Source: Serinus canaria (Eukaryota > Chordata > Aves > Passeriformes > Fringillidae). From it: 64,000 nt of DNA. Position numbers and translations under genes: made by a program. The notes under the pieces were generated by a model. That model was not told the origin of the DNA and did no database searches. It worked only from the letters and a program-made list of their open reading frames with translations. Below, one piece after another: positions 35,926-48,841 of the stretch. Numbering within the stretch: position 1 is the first letter of the stretch; each line of letters begins with the position of its first letter. The stretch is from NCBI RefSeq assembly GCF_022539315.1, contig NC_066332.1, positions 4,545,001 to 4,609,000 on the forward strand, given 5' to 3'.

Positions 35926-38900
35926 CTGTGGGAGGCATCTCTGGGCTGTTTGCAGTGGAAGGTCTGTGCTGAGCATGGTGGCATTTTGGGATCTGTGTCC
36001 CTGAGCCTTCAGCAGGCAATGGCAGCAGAGCAACTCTCTCTGGCACTGATTTTTTTTTCCCATACTGATTTTTCATTGCTTTTTAGCAGGAGTTATTTTT
36101 TGCACCAAATTTCTTTCTGTTGTGTTCTCAGTCTTGGCCCAGTTTTCAGCCCAGATTCTTTGCTGGAGAGGCAATGAGAATGTACTGCTCTTTATATGGC
36201 ACAATGGAAATGTCTTGTGGGTTCTGGTGTGCCAGAGTGACTCTGGGTCCTTTTTCTACCACTTGCATGGCTAGGAAGAGGCAGTTGACTTTTACTACAA
36301 GGCTATCTCACCTTGCTTGCTGATGCTCCAAATCCTTACCCCATTTTTTTACCCTCTAGCTTCTTAATTAATTGGTAATATTTCAGAGGAAAACAATCTG
36401 TTGAAAGGCAGGACCAGAAGGAATTGGGCTTAAAATGGTGTTGGGCTCTTTGCTCTACCAAGAGAGTGGTTGTTTTGTAAGCTGCATAGGACAAACACTG
36501 TGCTTCCCACTCCTTTTTGTTCTCCATGTCCCATTTAGCAGATGGAGTGCAGAATTCAGCCAGAGTTTCTCAGTAAGTTTTTGAGCATTTGGCCTGGCTC
36601 TTATTTTGAGTGAAAACGTTCTGACTCCGTTCGCTGCCACGGAGCCGCGCATTCGAATTCCTGCTGGAGCCAGTGGGACACTTAGAGCTTCCCATCATCT
36701 CTTGCACTGTCATTGGAGCTGTAACCAACAAAAGCTGGCTCTGGGGTGAGCAGAACTCAGAGTTGTTTTCCTGGGTGTGTGTGTTGGGCACATCTCCACT
36801 GCAGCTTGTGTGATGGAACACCACCGACCGTACCAGTCAGCAGCAAACTATGCAGCCTGGTGCCTGAGCTGTCAGCTGTGTCTGCAGCCTCTGCAGCCCA
36901 AGGAGACACTGCCAGGACCTCCCTCACCCAGCCTCAGACCCCAGGCAGGAGCAGGGAGCAGCAGCATGGCTGAGTTAAGGTCGGGAAGGGGGAAGGTGGC
37001 AACTGTGGAGTCATGGTGCTGGTAATGGAAAACACTTGGGTCGTGTTGAGGTTAAAGAGAGCCCTGGTGAGGGTGCGTGGGTGCAGCCCTGGGAACCTGG
37101 GGCACGTCCTGGATTCCTCAGCTCTCACTGGATGCTGTTGTCTCGAGAGCATCCTGCTCTGCAGTGACCCCATGGAGCTCATGGCAAAGCTGGAAGAGGG
37201 CTGCAGATATCCCTGATGTGGAGCAGAGCAGGGAGGTTCTCCTCTCTGCAGGCAGGGATTGCTCACATCCCTGCAAGCTCTTCACGGGCTCAGCGTGTGC
37301 ATCCCCCAGGCCTGTGCCTGCAGCACACCCTCTGCCACATGCCCCAGCCATGGGCAGCTGTGGAGGAGAAAGTGTTAATGTCCCTTCCCACAATAAACCT
37401 CTCTGCATGGGGGGTCCTGAAACCTGAGCCTGTCTCTCCTCCCCCAGCCCTGACACACGTTAATAAAAGGTTTTTAAACGCCAATAAAAAGGCAGCAGCC
37501 CCAGCTCACCAGGTCCGGGGCCCAGGGTCCTTGGGAAGGCACTTCACAAATGTGTTTTTTGCATTTTCAGGCTTTTGGCTGGTGAATAAGATTGAGGAGA
37601 AATACTCCTTCCCCTGATAACAATACAGTGAGACGCAGGATCAGCAGTGTGTGGATTAAAACCAGACGGTGCATGATTAATACATGTGCTTATAGGGCCA
37701 GTCACCGTGGTTCCCTCCTCTCAAACAGAAAAGCACTTTTTTTCCTTTCCCTCATGTGCATGCTCATGTGTGGAGTGGACTGTCTCAGATACTCACCACT
37801 CAACTGGTCTCAACCCTGTCTCACCTCCCCAGGCAAATGAAAGCCCTAAAACTTGAGGCTCTGAAAATTAATTAGCAATATTTTACTGCCAGACCTACAA
37901 GCTGGGTATTGCGTGGCTCCTCCTGCTCTGGGGTGGCCAATGAGCTTCCCACACTTGGTGCTGTTCCTTGTTTCACTCACCTGTCAGTGCAGATAGCCTA
38001 AATCCCAAGCTTTATTCTCCTTAGAAATCCCAAATCTCCTTCCTCTGCACTGTCCAGCCCAGGTGGACAGTTCAAATGTGACCTTCTCTCTAGTTGCCCC
38101 AGAATGCTCAAGATTGGGCAGGAGCCTTTGGATTAGCTGTTTAGGAGCTAATTATTATTTAGGCTTAGGCTAAAATTAGTCCTGTCTTGTTATTCACTTC
38201 ACTTATTTGTGGTATTTCAGTCTTCCTAAGACTCTCAGAGATCTCTTGGCAGCGTGTAGTCATGTCTGATGCTTCTTGGAAAGGGAGCCCCAGGTTTAAA
38301 AGCCCAGGAGGAGTAGCTGTTGGAGTGACTGGGCTCTGTCATGCCTCTAAACACCAGGCTTTTTGTCTTTTCTGAGACCTAATGACTCCTGGAATGCCAG
38401 GGATTAAATCCACCTTGGAGTGGCCACACTATAGTGATTTTGGGAGGACTTTTTGCAAGGCATCAGAGAAAAGGTAGCAAGACCAGGGCTCTGAGAGCAA
38501 AAACTTTTTGTAAGCAGAGAGAAAACCCCAGTGAGCAAATGTAACTTGTTTTCTCAGCATCCTTTCCATATTCCCATTCCATAGCCTTGGAGCATCTCCC
38601 TCCAGCTGGCAGGCAAATGCTCTCAGCCCATGAGAGCGAGAGCTTCCAGCTTGGAGTTTGGTCCAGAGAGGAAAAGGGAAACTGTGAGCCGAGATGGGAG
38701 CCCCAAGGAGGAGAGTCCAATGAGGAGTCATCCTTGAAAAACTCCTTCCATTCCTGCCTGCCTTGGTTTCCAAACAAGCAGTGAAAGATCCCTGCCACGG
38801 GCAGCCCTGCTGGGAGCGGGGACTTGGCGGGAGCTGGCAGCCCCGAGGCAGCAGAGTCAGAGGTGTTTACATTTTCTGACCAGTATCTGAACTCCATCCC

Positions 38901-39419
38901 AGCCTCGACCTTCCCTTTCATGTGGTGCCTTTGGATTGTAAAAGGCAATTAAACTAAATTATGGGCCATGTTGGAAGATGATGTCATGGGGTGATGGAGG
39001 AGAGGCTGGATTTTATGCCACCATGAAGGTAGTGGGGGGAACATCACCTGCTTTGAACTCCTCAGCTGTCCTTGGCATCACCTTGGACCTCAGGAGCTGC
39101 GTGGGCACCATGGGAGCCTCTCTCTGTCTTTGCCAGGTGCCTTTAGCACAGTGGGAAGTGCCAGGCTCAGTCCCTGTCCCCAGGTCTGGGTGGCAGAGGA
39201 GGCAATGCTGGTGTCTGTTGTGCTGTTTTAAATGCAGCCTTGTAGCAACAGGCACAAGTCCTGTCCAGTGACTGCTGCAACATCTCCTAGGGCTGTGCAG
39301 GGCATCTTCCAGAGAGGAATCCTGTTCAGTTATTGTTTGGCCTCAGTTTTTAATCACTTTTTAAGCCAAGAGTGCTCTGAGGATATTCTTAAAATTGAGT
39401 TTCTGCAGCTAAATGTGAA

Positions 39420-39760
39420 GTGAACCGATGGCAAACAAGCACTAGCACGGCACAAGAACGCTGAATCCAGCACTGGAGAAATCTGCAATGTGGAATAACA
39501 GTTCAGCCTCTTGAAGGGGGGGGGTGGGTTAAAAAGAAGAAAAAAAAAAAAAACTGCAATAAATCTTGCGAGTGGAATCTGCGGGAAATGATCCCATCTG
39601 GAAAACTCCAGTGCTGGTGCTGCTGAAGGCTTAAGGAGCGATGCAGATCGCAAAAAGCAAAGCCTGCAGTCTGAGGATGACAGGCTGCTTAATTGATGTC
39701 CATTGCAACTGGTACTCTGCCAGTTGATGTTGGCCACCTGCCAGCGTGCTGTAATTTTGG
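39420..39760. promoter_or_regulatory. Candidate conserved non-coding element
   Basis: Unique, moderately AT-rich sequence with CpGs scattered singly and a CTTAATTGATGTCCATTG homeodomain-type word near 39,687. It is interrupted by a G-rich/A-rich simple tract at about 39,516-39,554. Evidence is compositional. Confidence 0.25.
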
Positions 39761-42239
39761 GGCCAGGTGTGAAGCGTTTCTGTTCCATCTTGTTCCCAAG
39801 CACCTACAGAAGCCTCACACATCTCACTGGAGGCTGCAGCCCTGTAGGAAACAGCTGTACAGGTATAGGTGAAAGGAAATGTCACAGCTGGGCTGGGAGC
39901 CCTCCCCCGTGCCTTGCCCAGGGCTGTGTTTGGGGGGCCACCGCCTCCCCTCCGCCCCCACACTGGGTTTGGGGAGGTGGTCACTGTCACAGGCACACCT
40001 GCCTGTCTGTCAGCAAGGTGCTTTGAACATCAGGGAACTTCTGGGAAGAATGCACAGGTCAGAAACCCCCTCTTCAAAGAGGAGCCCAGGGTGGTGTGTG
40101 TCAGTTCTGGGAATGGGGAATCCAGCCCGGGAGAGCCCCGGATGCTGGCCAGCTGGGGAAGCTGTGGCCATCTCCACTGGTTTTTTCTGCCTCATGAAAC
40201 CACAAGGAAATTTCCAACAGCAGGTCTTGTAGAAAGCACAAACCCTTGATTCTGGAAGGCTGAGAACCCTTCAGGATCCTCAGCAAATTGTCACCAGGCC
40301 CAGTTTCAGTCACTTAAAAACACGCATTATTTCCCAGCTAAATTTGCTTTGTCTCAGTTTCCAATAATTGACTTTTGCTGTAGGTTGGGAAGTCATGGGT
40401 GTCTGCTCTAGCTCTGATATGTCAGTGTGTCCCAAGTCCCCCCAGTTCCCATCCTGTTTTTTATAGGCTGAATAGATGGAGTGAAAGGCAGGACAGTCTG
40501 GGGCATGGTTTGGATCCCCTGAGCTGCTCTCCTGGTGTGTTTGAGCTGTGACTTTCCAGGCTCCACATGTTGCTCCTCAGGAGGAGGTGACACTGCGCTG
40601 TCCCACTGTCCTCTATACCCATGGACACTCCCAGTGTCCTGCAGCCTTTGCTCCTTCCTGCAGGCACAACTGTGCTAAATAGCATGGGGTTTGTTCCTAA
40701 GTAAGTGACTGAGCAATACCAAGTTTTTGCCTGTTACTGAGCTGCTCTCTTGAAACCTCGGGAAGGTTTGAGTCAGTGTCTAATCTGCTGGCTTTATCAG
40801 GAGAGGTTTTCTTTGTCCAGGTCACTGAACCTATTGTTAAGCAGCATAAGCCCAAGCAAGCTTCCCTGTGGCCCCGCCAGCACTGCCCTCCTGTTTACAC
40901 TGACATTTTAAGACCTCTGCTGACCAGATTTTAATCCAGGCCGTATCCTGTGCACTGCAGTCTCTGGGGCATAGGAGCTTTTCACATCCTCTGGCCCGGC
41001 CATGCCAAGAGCTCGGGGCTGCTGACGCACGGCCGTGGCATCGGGCTGTGAAACGGCGCTGGAGGCAGCAGCAGTTCAAAGCCCTGCAGCCCCTTTGCCA
41101 CAGCCAGGTGTGAACAGGTCCTTCCATAGCCCTGGGCAGGCAGGGGGGAGAGGAGGAGCAGATCTAACAGCAGCCCCCCCGTGCAGAGCTGGGGTCCTGC
41201 TGCTTTGCCCGGGCTGTGTGTGGGAACTGCAGTCGCACTGCGAGGTGAGGAACCACCTGCCAACGTGTTAAGATCCAGTTACACGTGTTCTCTTCACCCC
41301 TGTGTCAGTGAGAGGCAGAGTGGCTTTGTGGTCTGGGCACAGCTTGCAGGGAAGCACAGGGTGCTGCCTTCCAGGCAGCCCTGTCTCCTGCGGGGGGGAA
41401 CAGGGAGGGAAGAACCAGCAGCTGGTGGAAACAACCTTCCCTGTCCCTGAAATGCCTCTTTCCTGGCATGGGGAGGGAAGGAGCGCTACCACGCTGCGTG
41501 GGGAGTTTTCTCAAGTGGCTTGTGATGTTTCCATGCCTTCCTCCCCAGCCTTGGATGCTCCTCTGCCTCTCCTCCAGGCTCATCTTGGACAGGGCGCTTC
41601 AACCACAGCGTGAGCTCCAAGTGAATCAGGGTGTGAGCTGTGCACGTGCCCCAGCACGTGTCGGGTGCTCAGCCAGCCCTGCACAGCTTGGCTCTGGTGT
41701 CAGCTGAAGGCTCTTTTAAAGTGTTTTCTGGAAGTGAGATGGGATCATCAGCTCCTTGAGGCAGAGACTGACAGGATAAATCAGCCTCGTCCCATGCCTG
41801 GGGTTGGATGTTTCCATGCGGATCAGATGATGCTCATTGTCCAGCGTCCTCACTTGTGTCATGGTCAGGCCAGGTTTGTGTAGTGAGGTGGGAAACTTAC
41901 TTGTGTTTAGGCCTTTTGTCCTAAAAGCTGCTTCCAGGGGTTCACAGATTCTTGGGAAACGGGAAATGTCCTATTCAAGAAACTCGCTGACCGTGTGTTC
42001 CTGGAGTTGGGAATAGTGGAGTGACCTAGGAAAGGAGAGGCAGACCAGGTGCAGCACCTCCTTGGAGCACACTGTGTGCACCCTTCACTTCCCTTGGGAT
42101 ATTGCAGTGGGAAATGGCCTTGTTTCTGCTGCCCCAGCACCCAGATAGCACAAACCCTGCCGCCTCTTGGCAGGACATCAGGCCCAGAGAGTGCACGGCT
42201 CTGGCCATGCAGAGGTATTGCCACAGCTTTAGTGTACTT

Positions 42240-42370
42240 GGAATGACATATTGGAGCCCAGACCTCCTCCAGTGGAATTTGCTGATTAGTCTATAAGTGT
42301 ATTGAAAGGCCTCATTAAAACACCATTAATGCTGGATCCCCTCCCAATGAGCCATCTCTTATTGCTACCC
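42240..42370. promoter_or_regulatory. Short candidate conserved element
   Basis: AT-leaning unique sequence with CTGATTAGTCTATAAG and CACCATTAATGC homeodomain-like words. It stands alone in GC-rich intron. Weak evidence. Confidence 0.18.
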
Positions 42371-43479
42371 AGAGAAACTCTGAGGAAATGAAAAGGCTGC
42401 TCTGGCTTGGCTGAGCTGTCCCTGGGCATGAAGCATGGCCTGAGACAATCTCTGTGCTGCTCAGGTGTTCTTGTGGTGCTTGGGATCACGGGAGGTCCCT
42501 GGGACTCAGGGTTGCCTCAGCTTTGCCAGATGGATACACTGTCATTGCTCAGACTCTTCTTTCTGGTACTAAACTCAGTCCTTAACCTGACTCTTGGCCT
42601 CTGCCCGAGGCTCAGCTTTACAGGGACCCTCCTTCATGGCACTGTTTTGTCTCTGCCCAACTGAAATGCTCAAATCCCATCTGGAGGTGAGGACGGCTGT
42701 GGTATCCACCAAGGCAGCTATGGGAAGGACCTCAGGAAACCCGAAAAAAGACCCAATTAATAACTCCTCATTGTTATCCTGAATAAGAAAGATCCACGTC
42801 CTGCAGAGCTTGCCAAAGAAGTGGACGGGGTGGAATGCAGGGAGTGGTCAGCCCAAATAACAGATGGGGATCTACTCTGTCTCTATGGGAGACGGAAGGT
42901 GACCTCTGTCATTGAGCTTGGAGTCTGCTCCCCACGTTTCTGCTCCCAGCTGAGCCTTGTGTTGTTTTTGTGGATGCCAAATCCCTTTGGCAGCGCTGGG
43001 CTGGGGCTGGGCGAGGTTGGAGAGCCCAGCTCCCATGGCAGGACAGAGCTGTCACCCTCAGTGCCCTCCTGTTGTCACATCCCAAACCCTGATTGAAGAA
43101 GATACCACCATAATCTTATTTATTGATTTTTTTTTTTCTCAAAGTCATTGAAGTCAAAGCACTTCCCAGGCATTAATGAATGTATCTCCACAACACGTTG
43201 TGACAGAAGGAAAAGCAATTTCCTTGTTAGGGATTGGCAACAGAGGTACACAGGGCTGAGGGACCAAGCTGGTCCCACAGGAAGCCTTGGCTTCAGGATG
43301 AGAACAAACCCCTGATACCCAGGATTTCAGGCCAGTGCCTCAGCCCCAGGCCACCCGTGTCCCTTAGGAAGACAGGGGGGTACTAAGGGAAGGTTCATTG
43401 GGAAGCATTAAAATTCTTCCCAAACACAGACCCCACATGAGCAGGGGACTGCTGCTGGCCTGGCTGTGTCTGTGGTGGG

Positions 43480-43800
43480 AGATGAAAAATGCTGGATATT
43501 TAATCCAGCAGATAATTTAACCGCATTTTTCCCCATAACATATTTGCATATATTTCCTTAAACATAAGGCAAAACCCATAATTTATTTAAATTAACAAAA
43601 TTTGCCTTAGCATTTTACATACCAGCATTTTACATAAAGCATTTTCTCCACCATATGTAACAAATATTTGTCTATCTGTTTATATATTATGAACAGTGAC
43701 AACTATGGTTCTTATTTGTAGTCATTTCATTGATTTATTTTTTTAAACTTTCCCAAAACTTCATTGTACTTGGACTAGGTAGATGCACATATAAACACAA
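43480..43800. promoter_or_regulatory. AT-rich block with POU octamer, next to minisatellite
   Basis: About 320 bp of very AT-rich sequence contains a perfect ATTTGCAT octamer (43,542-43,549), several TTTAAAT/ATTTAT words and a threefold GCATTTTAC-like short repeat (43,610-43,645). It may be a conserved enhancer, a matrix-attachment-like region or simply AT-rich DNA. It directly precedes the 43,990 minisatellite. Confidence 0.3.
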
Positions 43801-43989
43801 GCTCTCAGTATGAAGACAAATGTGTTTTCTGAGGAGTTACTGCCTGCCTGCTCTGTGAACAGCAGAACAGATTTACATTCTGGTTCCGTATTTATCTTAA
43901 GCATAAACGATGTGATGTTTATTACAGCAGCCATTATTAGGGAAGGAAGGAGATTTATATCCATGCACAGAAAGAAAAGGAGTTTGCTG

Positions 43990-44296
43990 CATCCTTCCAG
44001 AGCTGTGTCACTTCACCTGGTACCTGTTCCATGTGTGACTGAAGGATGTTTGTTCATCCTTCCAGAGCTGTCACTTCACCTGGTACCTGTTCCATGTGTG
44101 ACTGAAGGATGTTTGTTCATCCTTCCAGAGCTGTGTCACTTCACCTGGTACCTGTTCCATGTGTGATTAAAGGATGTTTGTTCATCCTTCCAGAGCTGTC
44201 ACTTCACCTGGTACCTGTTCCATGTGTGACTGAAGGATGTTTGTTCATCCTTCCAGAGCTGTGTCACTTCACCTGATCCCTCTTCCATGTGTGATT
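43990..44296. repeat. Minisatellite, 65/63-bp alternating units, 4.8 copies
   Basis: Units begin catccttccagagctgt at 43,990, 44,055, 44,118, 44,183 and 44,246. Their spacing is 65, 63, 65 and 63 bp because alternate units read gctgtgtcac or gctgtcac. Copies are almost identical apart from this, one change in the fourth-position junction (gattaaagg for gactgaagg) and divergence in the partial last unit. The structure is a 128-bp dimer present about 2.4 times. It is not a CRISPR array, as there are no spacers. Confidence 0.96.
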
Positions 44297-45031
44297 CCCA
44301 TGGAAAAGTGTCTCTGGAGCAGCTCCCCAGGGTGTGTCAGGGACGTGCCTGCTGCTGTGCATTTGTGGAGCTCACACAGTGACCTCCCAGCTGAGGTGAC
44401 GTGCCACATGTCTGGTGCTGAGGTCACTCCTGAAGATCATTTTTGCGCTCTTAAGTCACCCAGATGCTTCTGGAACTTGCACCCCTTGCCAGTTTTTATT
44501 ATTAGCTCCCTCTAGTACCAGTAACTTTTTTTAGTTTTAATGAGTAAAGATTTAATCAGCAGTGATCTGAGCTTTGCTGAAGCCTCATGGATGAAATGCT
44601 CTCATCAGTCCAGGCCGTGGGAGCTGAATTTCCTCAGCACTTGCCCGTTTTCACACTCATAAATAAAACTTCCATTTAGACATCAGCATCCTCACCAATT
44701 TCGCTGGGACTTGAGTTGGTGACTGTCCTGATGTGGGGAGGGAGAGATCCTCCAGGTCTCCTCAGTTGGGAAGTATGGAATACCTGCTAAGCAGGCCTTT
44801 CTTCCTGGGAATCTCTGGAATCTCTGACCCCGTGGAGGTAGCAAAGCCCTCACCACATCCACACTGCTCCACAACATCCTCCCCTTTCCAGGATAAAATC
44901 CACCACTTTGGAGAATGGTTTATTTAAATGAGTTCATTTCTTATGTGGGTTTTTTTTTTTGTGCAAAATGAAACATCTTGGCACGGTGAAGTGTGAGGAC
45001 AGGAGAGAATTTGCTGGAAATTCTGAGAGAC

Positions 45032-45049
45032 TTAGCACGCGTGTGCTAA
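45032..45049. repeat. 7-bp inverted repeat around GCGT
   Basis: ttagcac and gtgctaa flank gcgt. A small near-palindrome, possibly a binding site for a dimeric factor, but compatible with chance. Confidence 0.5.
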
Positions 45050-45479
45050 TGGGTATAATTTCCACCCTGCCATGTCTCTCCTCCTACAGACTGAAGGGCA
45101 TGGGCTGTTCCTCCTGGTGATGAAATCCTGGAAGCCTGATTTACATGGCTTCAGGGCAGTCTGGTGAGGAAGAGGAAGCCTGGCAGCATTACCCTTCAGA
45201 GATGCCCCATCCTGTCTTGGGCAGTGCCACCCCTTTCTGCTGGCACCTTGCTCCTCCTGGAGCTTGTTCCCTCGGGCAGGATTCCCACTTTTCAGCTCTT
45301 CCCAGATTTCACCTCGGCTTCCCCCTTTTTAATAGGAATGTTTGGCCTCTTGCACTCGGGCTCGGGGAGGAGCAGCTTGTTTCTGCAGCTGGCCTGGTGC
45401 CAGATGTCATCACTTCAGGCAGTGCCACGCTGCACATCTTCAGCAGTTTGAAATGGAGAGACAGAGAGAGACAGATAAG

Positions 45480-45690
45480 ATCAGCAGCTTTAGGTGATGG
45501 CATTGTTTCAAATAAACCATGCATGACCCAAAGCTTCCACTTCAAATGGGGAATGAAATTGCTTCATCCTTTGACAGCTTGCTCCATGAAAGAAATTTAT
45601 CTTCACTTAATTGCTTTAGATCCCAAGAGGCTGTGTACAGTAATTTCTAGGAGATAATTATATCAAATTAAAAAAAATATGTGACTGTCG
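45480..45690. promoter_or_regulatory. Candidate conserved non-coding element
   Basis: Unique AT-rich sequence with ATGCAT, TTTGACAG (TALE-homeodomain type) near 45,573, and ATAATTATATCAAATTA near 45,655. No repeats. Assigned only on composition and word content. Confidence 0.28.
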
Positions 45691-47394
45691 GGCTGCTGAG
45701 CATGAATGCAATGGCCAGAGAAGAGAGCAGGGAGGAAGGAGGCACCACAGCTGAGCCCAGCTCACAGGATCCTCCTCAAGGTCCACAGGCACTTGGAGAG
45801 CCCAGGAGAGTCTGCCTGCAAGGCATTTGAGCTGAGCAGCAAGCTCGGAGCTGGGAATTCTGCTCTCCCAGAGCATCTTCAGGAGCAGGGAAGCCTTTTC
45901 TTCCCTGCTGGGGCATGGCAGGGATGTGTGTCACCCCTGCCTTGTCCCTTGTGCTCAGGACACCTCGCCAGGAGAGCTTGGCAGTGCCTCCATCCGGTTC
46001 GTTCTCCCGTGTGGATGTACAGTAGAGCTGAGGAACAAGAAAGCTTGTTGATTTAAAAACATGTATATTTAGAAGCAGAGTGTAAACTTCCTGCCCAGGC
46101 TGGGATTGGATTCTTGACTATGTTTGAGTTTCCAGTTTTCATTTCCTTTGCCCTCATACTTAACATTGTGTATCTCCCAGAGTGTGCCCCAGACTAATCT
46201 CTCTCTAACCCTCCCTTGCCCTGCATTTTTCTGCCATTATTTGCACATCAGTTCCAACTCTTCCAGGAAGCAGCATATCTCCTGATTGTCACTCCATGCC
46301 ATGGCTTATCCTGGGCTCCTGCAGGTCTCCTGTGTCCCTCTGGAAGTGACCTCAGACCCCAGCCAGCAGCAGATCTGAGCTGGGGGGTGCAGCAGGGACA
46401 GAACTGCTGGCAGTTGCCACCCCTCAGAGAAAGATGAGCTCTTGGCACGGGTTTGAAATCCTGAAGGGACACTCATTCCTCTTGTTAGCTCATGGGAAAC
46501 AGTCACTGACCAGTCCCAGCAGGGGTAAATCCATCCTCTAAGTCTTCTCTTTCTCTCTTTCACATCAGGCTTCATGCCCTCCCTGACTGCTCTTGTGACA
46601 GCTCCTGCCCTGCCATTGCCTTTACAGCCCATATCCTGGGGACAAAGAGAAAGTTGTTCCCCCCAGGGCTGTGACAGTTTTGGTGTGTGATCCTGCGTGG
46701 GCTTTGAAAGGGTTGACAACAATCCTGAGCCAGAACTGAGCTCCTCCCCAAGCCCTGTGATGTGCAGGCTGGTTTTTGAAGTGTGCTGCAGCTTCAGCTG
46801 TTCCCAGGAAGTCTGCAGGGGAACTGTGTTTGTGCTAACGAGGTAAAGTCCCCTTGTGTTTCTGGAGGGGATCTGCTCAATGGGCTCTTTGATGTCATCT
46901 CAGTTTTTGGACTTACATCAAGTAAATCTAAGAAAGAAAAGAAATGTTTTGGCTGAGCCCAGAACATTTGCACCTGAGCAAGATGACCTGTGGCTGTGCT
47001 GAAATCTGTGGCCACCAGTAGAGCTGTGGAGCAGGGAGATGGAGGCTTCTGCTCCCAGAAGCTGCCTGGATTGTCTCAAGTGGTGGGAGAGTTGAGACAT
47101 GTAAAAAAGCTCCACAAAGCAGTCCTCAAACATAGCACTGTCCCCTGTGCTGATCAAGGTGCTGCTGATGGTCAGTGTGATACCACCCTGGGTGCAGACA
47201 AAACTGGGTGGTTCAGGCCATTTGTGCCACACTGAACAGTCTCTCCTATCTTTCCCTGTGGCTCTAGAGCCCTGAGAAATGTTATGTTGGGATGACTGCC
47301 CCTAAATATGCTCAGATTTCATGTGTTGTCTCCTAGCTCAGACCTCACAGTGCTGCCATGAGGTTTATAATGAATCATGGGAGTATTCAGTTGC

Positions 47395-47447
47395 AGAGGG
47401 GTTGGAACTTTAAGGTCCCTTCCAACCCAAACCATTCTGAGATTCTT
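47395..47447 (+). mobile_element. CR1 LINE 3'-end fragment (about 50 bp)
   Basis: This is an almost canonical CR1 terminus: gaggggttggaact, then ttaaggtcccttccaaccc and aaaccattctgagattctt. Only the last 50 or so bases of the element are recognisable, as is usual for heavily 5'-truncated insertions in birds. It supports avian origin of the window. Confidence 0.85.
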
Positions 47448-47518
47448 GGTCCTGGCTGCCCAAGCCCAGCTCCCTGACAGGTCACACATCCTGATCTTCA
47501 ATTCCAGCTTGTTGTTAC

Positions 47519-47531
47519 TTTTTTTTTTTTT
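47519..47531. repeat. Poly-T tract
   Basis: Thirteen T residues, about 70 bp after the CR1 terminus. No tail-bearing element is recognisable around it. Confidence 0.8.
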
Positions 47532-48657
47532 GTATGAGATGTCCTGACAAAGGGTATCACAATGGGTAGCAGCTTCCACTGCTCTCCCTGACAGCCTCTG
47601 CAGCCCAAATAGCCTTTGTCCCTTTGTGTCCTCCTTCTGGGAATGGCAGAAACTGGCAGAAGAGCAGTTAAAAAATGGAGTACCCAAGGAGCTCATCTGG
47701 CTGAGAGCTGCTGCTCACAGCAAAATTGGCATTTTTGTTTCAGAGGCCACGAGTGAAGGAGTTAATGATGATCCCAGATGGTTTCAGACTTTGCCTCTTG
47801 CCACCCCTTCCTGTTCCCCCAGGATCTCAGATGGTGGCGGGAGATGAAGTAAAATTCTGGAGTTTATTGTAAAGTTCATCCCTCTCCCTCAGTCATGCTG
47901 GAACTTGTGTGTGCTGTGTTGGCAGCTTCAGTAGGATGCTACCTGGTAATTAATTAGTTGTCAAGAGACAGCCCAGAGCTTCCAAGTCTTTATATTCTTG
48001 CTAATAGAAATTGCTCTGATTACATTTTCCCCCTTGGCTGGAGGGATGAGGAGTGATGGTCCACGGGCAGCTGGAGCACGCCTGCCTGGCCTCTGCTGGG
48101 GCTCCTGTGAGCGTGCTAGCACATGCTTCCCTCAGCACAGACCCTGGGGGAGCCCACTCCTGAGCCAGGGCTTTGCCAGCCTGGTCTGCTCACGTTTCTA
48201 TCACACACTTCCCCTGCCTTTGCAGGTGAGCCCTGCCACAATTCCCCTTCAGCTGCTCCTCAGGGTCTTCCCTTGGCATCTCCATTCCCTTCCCCTGCCC
48301 AGGCAGAAGTGCTTTGCATGTGCTTTTAGAGCCTTTTTTCTGGGCTAAGCTTAAAAAGACATGCAGTGTCTACAGAGCTTCCTGGTGTTTTGCCTCAGCC
48401 TCACTTCTGTTTCCTTTTCATTTTTATCTCCATGTTTCTGCAGTTAGTTTTCATCAGATTTAGGTTTCTACCTGCAGAGTGTGGTCAGGGAGCAAGCAGT
48501 GCCTGGATTTTGGGCTCAGCCAAGCAAGGCACTGATCCTAAGCTGGGTTTACCTTACCCAGTGGTTTGTTAAAGAACCATTTCAATTTTTATTCACTAGT
48601 TTATGTTTTTCCCATCTTTTTTGCAGTGATTCTCTGCTAACAGATGACAGTTCCCAT

Positions 48658-48841
48658 TCTCCTCCTCTCTGGCCAGTGTCTGTGTGTTCCCTAGCAGCCT
48701 GGCACCTTGAGCAGCCTCAAAATTAGAATATTAGGAGCTGAACCCTTCTCCTCCTTCTCCTCCTCTCTGGCCAGTGTCTATATGTTCCCTAGCAGCCTGA
48801 TACCTTGAACAGCCTCAAAATTAGAATATTAGGAGCTGAAC
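48658..48841. repeat. 98-bp tandem duplication, two copies
   Basis: The words ctcctctctggccagtgtct and ttccctagcagcctg recur 98 bp apart (ggccag at 48,671 and 48,769), as do cctcaaaattagaatatt and aggagctgaac. The copies differ at only a few sites, such as tgtgtg/tatatg and ggcacc/gatacc, indicating a fairly recent duplication. Confidence 0.93.

Noticed and set aside
37555..37617. Possible extra exon after the acceptor-like tract ttttgcattttcag at 37,557-37,570
   Set aside because: The acceptor looks fair, but the downstream frame soon stops, no good donor follows, and the peptide matches nothing in SMG6.
43810..44166. Open frame of 118 codons encoding a repeated peptide
   Set aside because: The repetition comes from the 65/63-bp minisatellite. 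Unit lengths of 65 and 63 keep frame only by chance and the frame soon stops.
43990..44296. Possible CRISPR-like array
   Set aside because: The whole unit is repeated, spacers are absent, and the setting is a vertebrate intron.
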